A DNA stretch of 6,969 nucleotides. Source: CALMEC01 sp031366605 (GTDB lineage: Bacteria; Actinomycetota; Thermoleophilia; Miltoncostaeales; Miltoncostaeaceae). Under the pieces are notes generated by a model. That model worked only from the letters and a program-made list of their open reading frames with translations, had not been told where the DNA came from and ran no database searches. The position numbers and the translations under genes were made by a program. Location: assembly GCA_031366605.1 (NCBI GenBank), contig JANLOO010000060.1, positions 1-6,969 on the forward strand, given 5' to 3'. This document shows positions 5,766 through 6,969 of this stretch, one piece after another (within the stretch, counting starts at the first letter, position 1; each line of letters opens with the position of its first letter).

Positions 5766-5825
5766 ATGAAGATCCTGTGCAGCAGGGCGGCAGGCGAGGC
5801 CAGGCACGGCGCTCCGGTAGCCTGA
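5766..5825 (+). CDS. Possible 19-residue leader ORF before asparaginase
   Basis: An ATG at 5766 opens a short frame reading MKILCSRAAGEARHGAPVA and ending at TGA (5823-5825), 4 nt before the proposed asparaginase start. It is the only candidate start in this intergenic region with a good ribosome binding site: GGGGAGG (5753-5759) with a 6-nt spacer. The asparaginase frame is +1 relative to it, and the stop context is TGAC. It might be a leader peptide, the true N-terminus of asparaginase joined by a +1 shift or a sequencing error, or chance. I recognise no homologue. Confidence 0.3.
   Translation: MKILCSRAAGEARHGAPVA
5818..5823 (+). promoter_or_regulatory. Likely -10 element of the asparaginase gene
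   Basis: TAGCCT fits TANNNT and ends 6 nt before the ATC at 5830. The hexamer's TAG is also the in-frame stop that closes the asparaginase frame upstream, exactly as TAGGTT does for the response regulator. No -35 box is evident. Confidence 0.45.
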
Positions 5826-5829
5826 CGGC

Positions 5830-6825
5830 ATCGTCGATCCCGCACCTCATCGCCCCCGCCTGGCGATCATCCAGACCGGCGGGACAATTGGCAGTCGCCC
5901 TGATGAGCGCGGGGACCTGCGGCCCGACAAACGCCTGCTGACCGACCGCATCTCGGACCTCTCGACATTTGAGACCGAGGTGCACCAACCGTTCACGCTG
6001 CCCAGCCCACACATCACTCCCGCACACATGCACAGGCTGCGTGATGTGATCCACGAGGTCTCGCCGCGCGTGCAGGGCATCGTCGTCACGCACGGCACCG
6101 ACACGCTCGAAGAGACGGCGTTCTACTTGCACCTGACGGTCCAGACCGACAAGCCGGTGATCCTGACCGGGAGCATGCGTCACTCCAAGGAGCCCAGCTG
6201 GGACGGGCCGTTCAACGTATGGGCCGCATCGCACGTGGCCATGCACCCGTTCTCGGCCGGTCGGGGCGCGCTGGTGGTGTTCGGCGGAGACATCTTCGAC
6301 GCCCGGACCGTCACCAAGATCCACACGACCGCGCTTGAGGCGTTCGGTGGGTACCCGGGCCCGATCGGTCGCATCGACTCGTTGGACGGGGAACCCTCGC
6401 TGCGGTACTTCGCGCGACCCGAACAGCGCTACCCGCTCGATCCGCCCGATGCGTCACCCAACGTCGAGATCCTGACCGCCTACGCCGGCTGGCGCGGTGA
6501 AGGCCTGGCAGAGGCGATCGAGCGCTCTGACGGCGTGGTCATCGCAGCCCTCGGTGCCGGCAACCTGCCGCCCCACCTGGTGCCGATCATCGCCAAGACG
6601 ACCAAACCGGTCATCCTCGCGACGCGCACCGACATCGGGCCGATCCTCCCGATCTACGGCTACGAAGGCGGTGGCAAGACGCTCTACGCCGCCGGCGCCA
6701 TCCCCGCGTCGTTCCTCAACGCGTTCAAAGCCCGGATCAAGCTGATCGTCCTGCTGGCGCTGGGGTACAACCGCGAACAGGTGGCGGCCGCGTTCATGGC
6801 CGAACGTTCCGCCGTCGCGCCTTAG
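5830..6825 (+). CDS. ansA: L-asparaginase, cytoplasmic AnsA type
   Basis: Hydrolyses L-asparagine to aspartate and ammonia. With the start proposed here it has 331 residues, close to the family norm. Catalytic motifs: QTGGTIG (15-21) with nucleophile-type T19; VVTHGTDTLEETA (85-97) with T90 and D91; and DKPVILTGSMR (107-117) with K108. LPSPHIT (57-63) and the HGTDTLEETA text resemble Bacillus AnsA more than the exported type II enzymes, and there is no signal peptide. The start is unusual. The frame is open from a TAG at 5818-5820, yet no ATG, GTG or TTG occurs until GTG 5980, which would delete the TGGTI motif. ATC 5830 lies 6 nt after TAGCCT and is my preferred start; CTG 5860 is the main alternative. 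The family is certain, the start is not. Confidence 0.9.
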   Translation: MVDPAPHRPRLAIIQTGGTIGSRPDERGDLRPDKRLLTDRISDLSTFETEVHQPFTLPSPHITPAHMHRLRDVIHEVSPRVQGIVVTHGTDTLEETAFYLHLTVQTDKPVILTGSMRHSKEPSWDGPFNVWAASHVAMHPFSAGRGALVVFGGDIFDARTVTKIHTTALEAFGGYPGPIGRIDSLDGEPSLRYFARPEQRYPLDPPDASPNVEILTAYAGWRGEGLAEAIERSDGVVIAALGAGNLPPHLVPIIAKTTKPVILATRTDIGPILPIYGYEGGGKTLYAAGAIPASFLNAFKARIKLIVLLALGYNREQVAAAFMAERSAVAP

Positions 6826-6840
6826 CCTGGATCCACCGAT

Positions 6841-6884
6841 GGGGTTGTGGTGAAGGGCTGAGGGGTGGTGTGTGGGGTGTGGGG
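6841..6884 (+). other. G-rich tract with G-quadruplex potential
   Basis: Just after the asparaginase stop, G runs occur at 6841-6844, 6855-6857, 6862-6865, 6874-6877 and 6881-6884. The last four are separated by 4, 8 and 3 nt. Base usage (G and T with almost no C) is unlike the coding DNA around it. It might fold as a quadruplex in the asparaginase transcript or the plus DNA strand. No gene is seen. Confidence 0.4.
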
Positions 6885-6896
6885 TGGTTCGTATGG

Positions 6897-6950
6897 CTCC
6901 GGTCGAGGCCGGAGAGCTGTTCGGCGAGGCCCGGGTGTGCATTCGGGCCT
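6897..6950. other. Two hairpins in the right flank
   Basis: CTCCGG (6897-6902) pairs with CCGGAG (6909-6914) over a 6-nt loop. AGGCCCG (6927-6933) pairs perfectly with CGGGCCT (6944-6950) over a 10-nt loop. No T run follows either stem, so a classical terminator is not shown, although GC-rich actinobacterial terminators often lack one. They could instead be the edge of a further element running out of the window. Confidence 0.35.
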
Positions 6951-6969
6951 GGCGGTAGGTGCCTGGGGT

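Noticed and set aside
5029..5769. Plus-strand frame opposite the response regulator.
   Set aside because: It is antisense to a well-supported OmpR-family gene.
5980..6825. GTG 5980 as the asparaginase start.
   Set aside because: It would remove the TGGTI motif carrying the catalytic threonine, which is encoded in frame just upstream.
6927..6950. Classical intrinsic terminator for asparaginase.
   Set aside because: The stem is perfect, but no T tract follows and it lies about 100 bp past the stop codon; it is kept only as a hairpin.
6893..6958. 21-codon open frame (MAPVEAGELFGEARVCIRAWR) in the right flank.
   Set aside because: It has no ribosome binding site and overlaps both hairpins; it is too short to support without homologues.
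1..6969. tRNA or rRNA genes.
   Set aside because: I saw no cloverleaf arms, TTCGANTC-type T-loop in proper context, or rRNA-like text in the non-coding parts.

Overview
This is a GC-rich bacterial window with an actinobacterial feel. The support for that is the rph-rdgB pairing, heavy use of G/C at third codon positions, GTG starts, and several genes that begin 6-7 nt after a TANNNT -10 hexamer with no Shine-Dalgarno sequence (leaderless). The secreted C5-epimerase-like protein with Ig-like modules suggests, weakly, a Thermoleophilia-like lineage. I cannot place it to genus.

Layout. The minus strand at the left edge carries rph (RNase PH, 424-1152) followed by rdgB (XTP/dITP diphosphatase, cut by the window edge at 1-91). 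They are separated by two 97%-identical, roughly 163-bp, fully palindromic elements in tandem (98-260 and 263-424), each bounded by TA dinucleotides. Removing them restores an rph stop codon 3 nt before the rdgB start, so they look like TA-targeting miniature mobile elements that landed in an operon. The inner element now supplies the rdgB ribosome binding site, buried in its stem. Divergent from rph, across only 27 bp, lies a sirtuin gene (1180-1944). The two ATGs are placed symmetrically around a 13-bp palindrome that holds a TACGCT hexamer on each strand. Sixteen bp after the sirtuin comes a secreted protein with Ig-like modules and a D-glucuronyl C5-epimerase-type C-terminal domain (1961-3604).

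The right half has an OmpR/PhoB-family response regulator and a membrane histidine kinase on the minus strand (5721 to 3950), joined by an ATGA overlap. About 345 bp between the kinase and the convergent epimerase holds no intact gene, but may hold the frameshifted remains of a third operon gene. Divergent from the regulator is a cytoplasmic AnsA-type L-asparaginase on the plus strand. Its conserved N-terminal motif lies upstream of any ATG, GTG or TTG in frame, and the best start candidate is an ATC codon placed exactly 6 nt after a -10 hexamer. The window closes with about 144 bp of G-rich, hairpin-rich DNA without a convincing gene.

How the genes work together. rph and rdgB are housekeeping genes (tRNA 3' maturation and removal of non-canonical nucleotides). 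The regulator and kinase form a complete two-component pair with no recognisable target here. Sirtuin, epimerase and asparaginase show no obvious shared pathway. The most unusual parts of the window are the palindromic pair in the rph-rdgB operon, the mirror-image promoter, and the asparaginase start.
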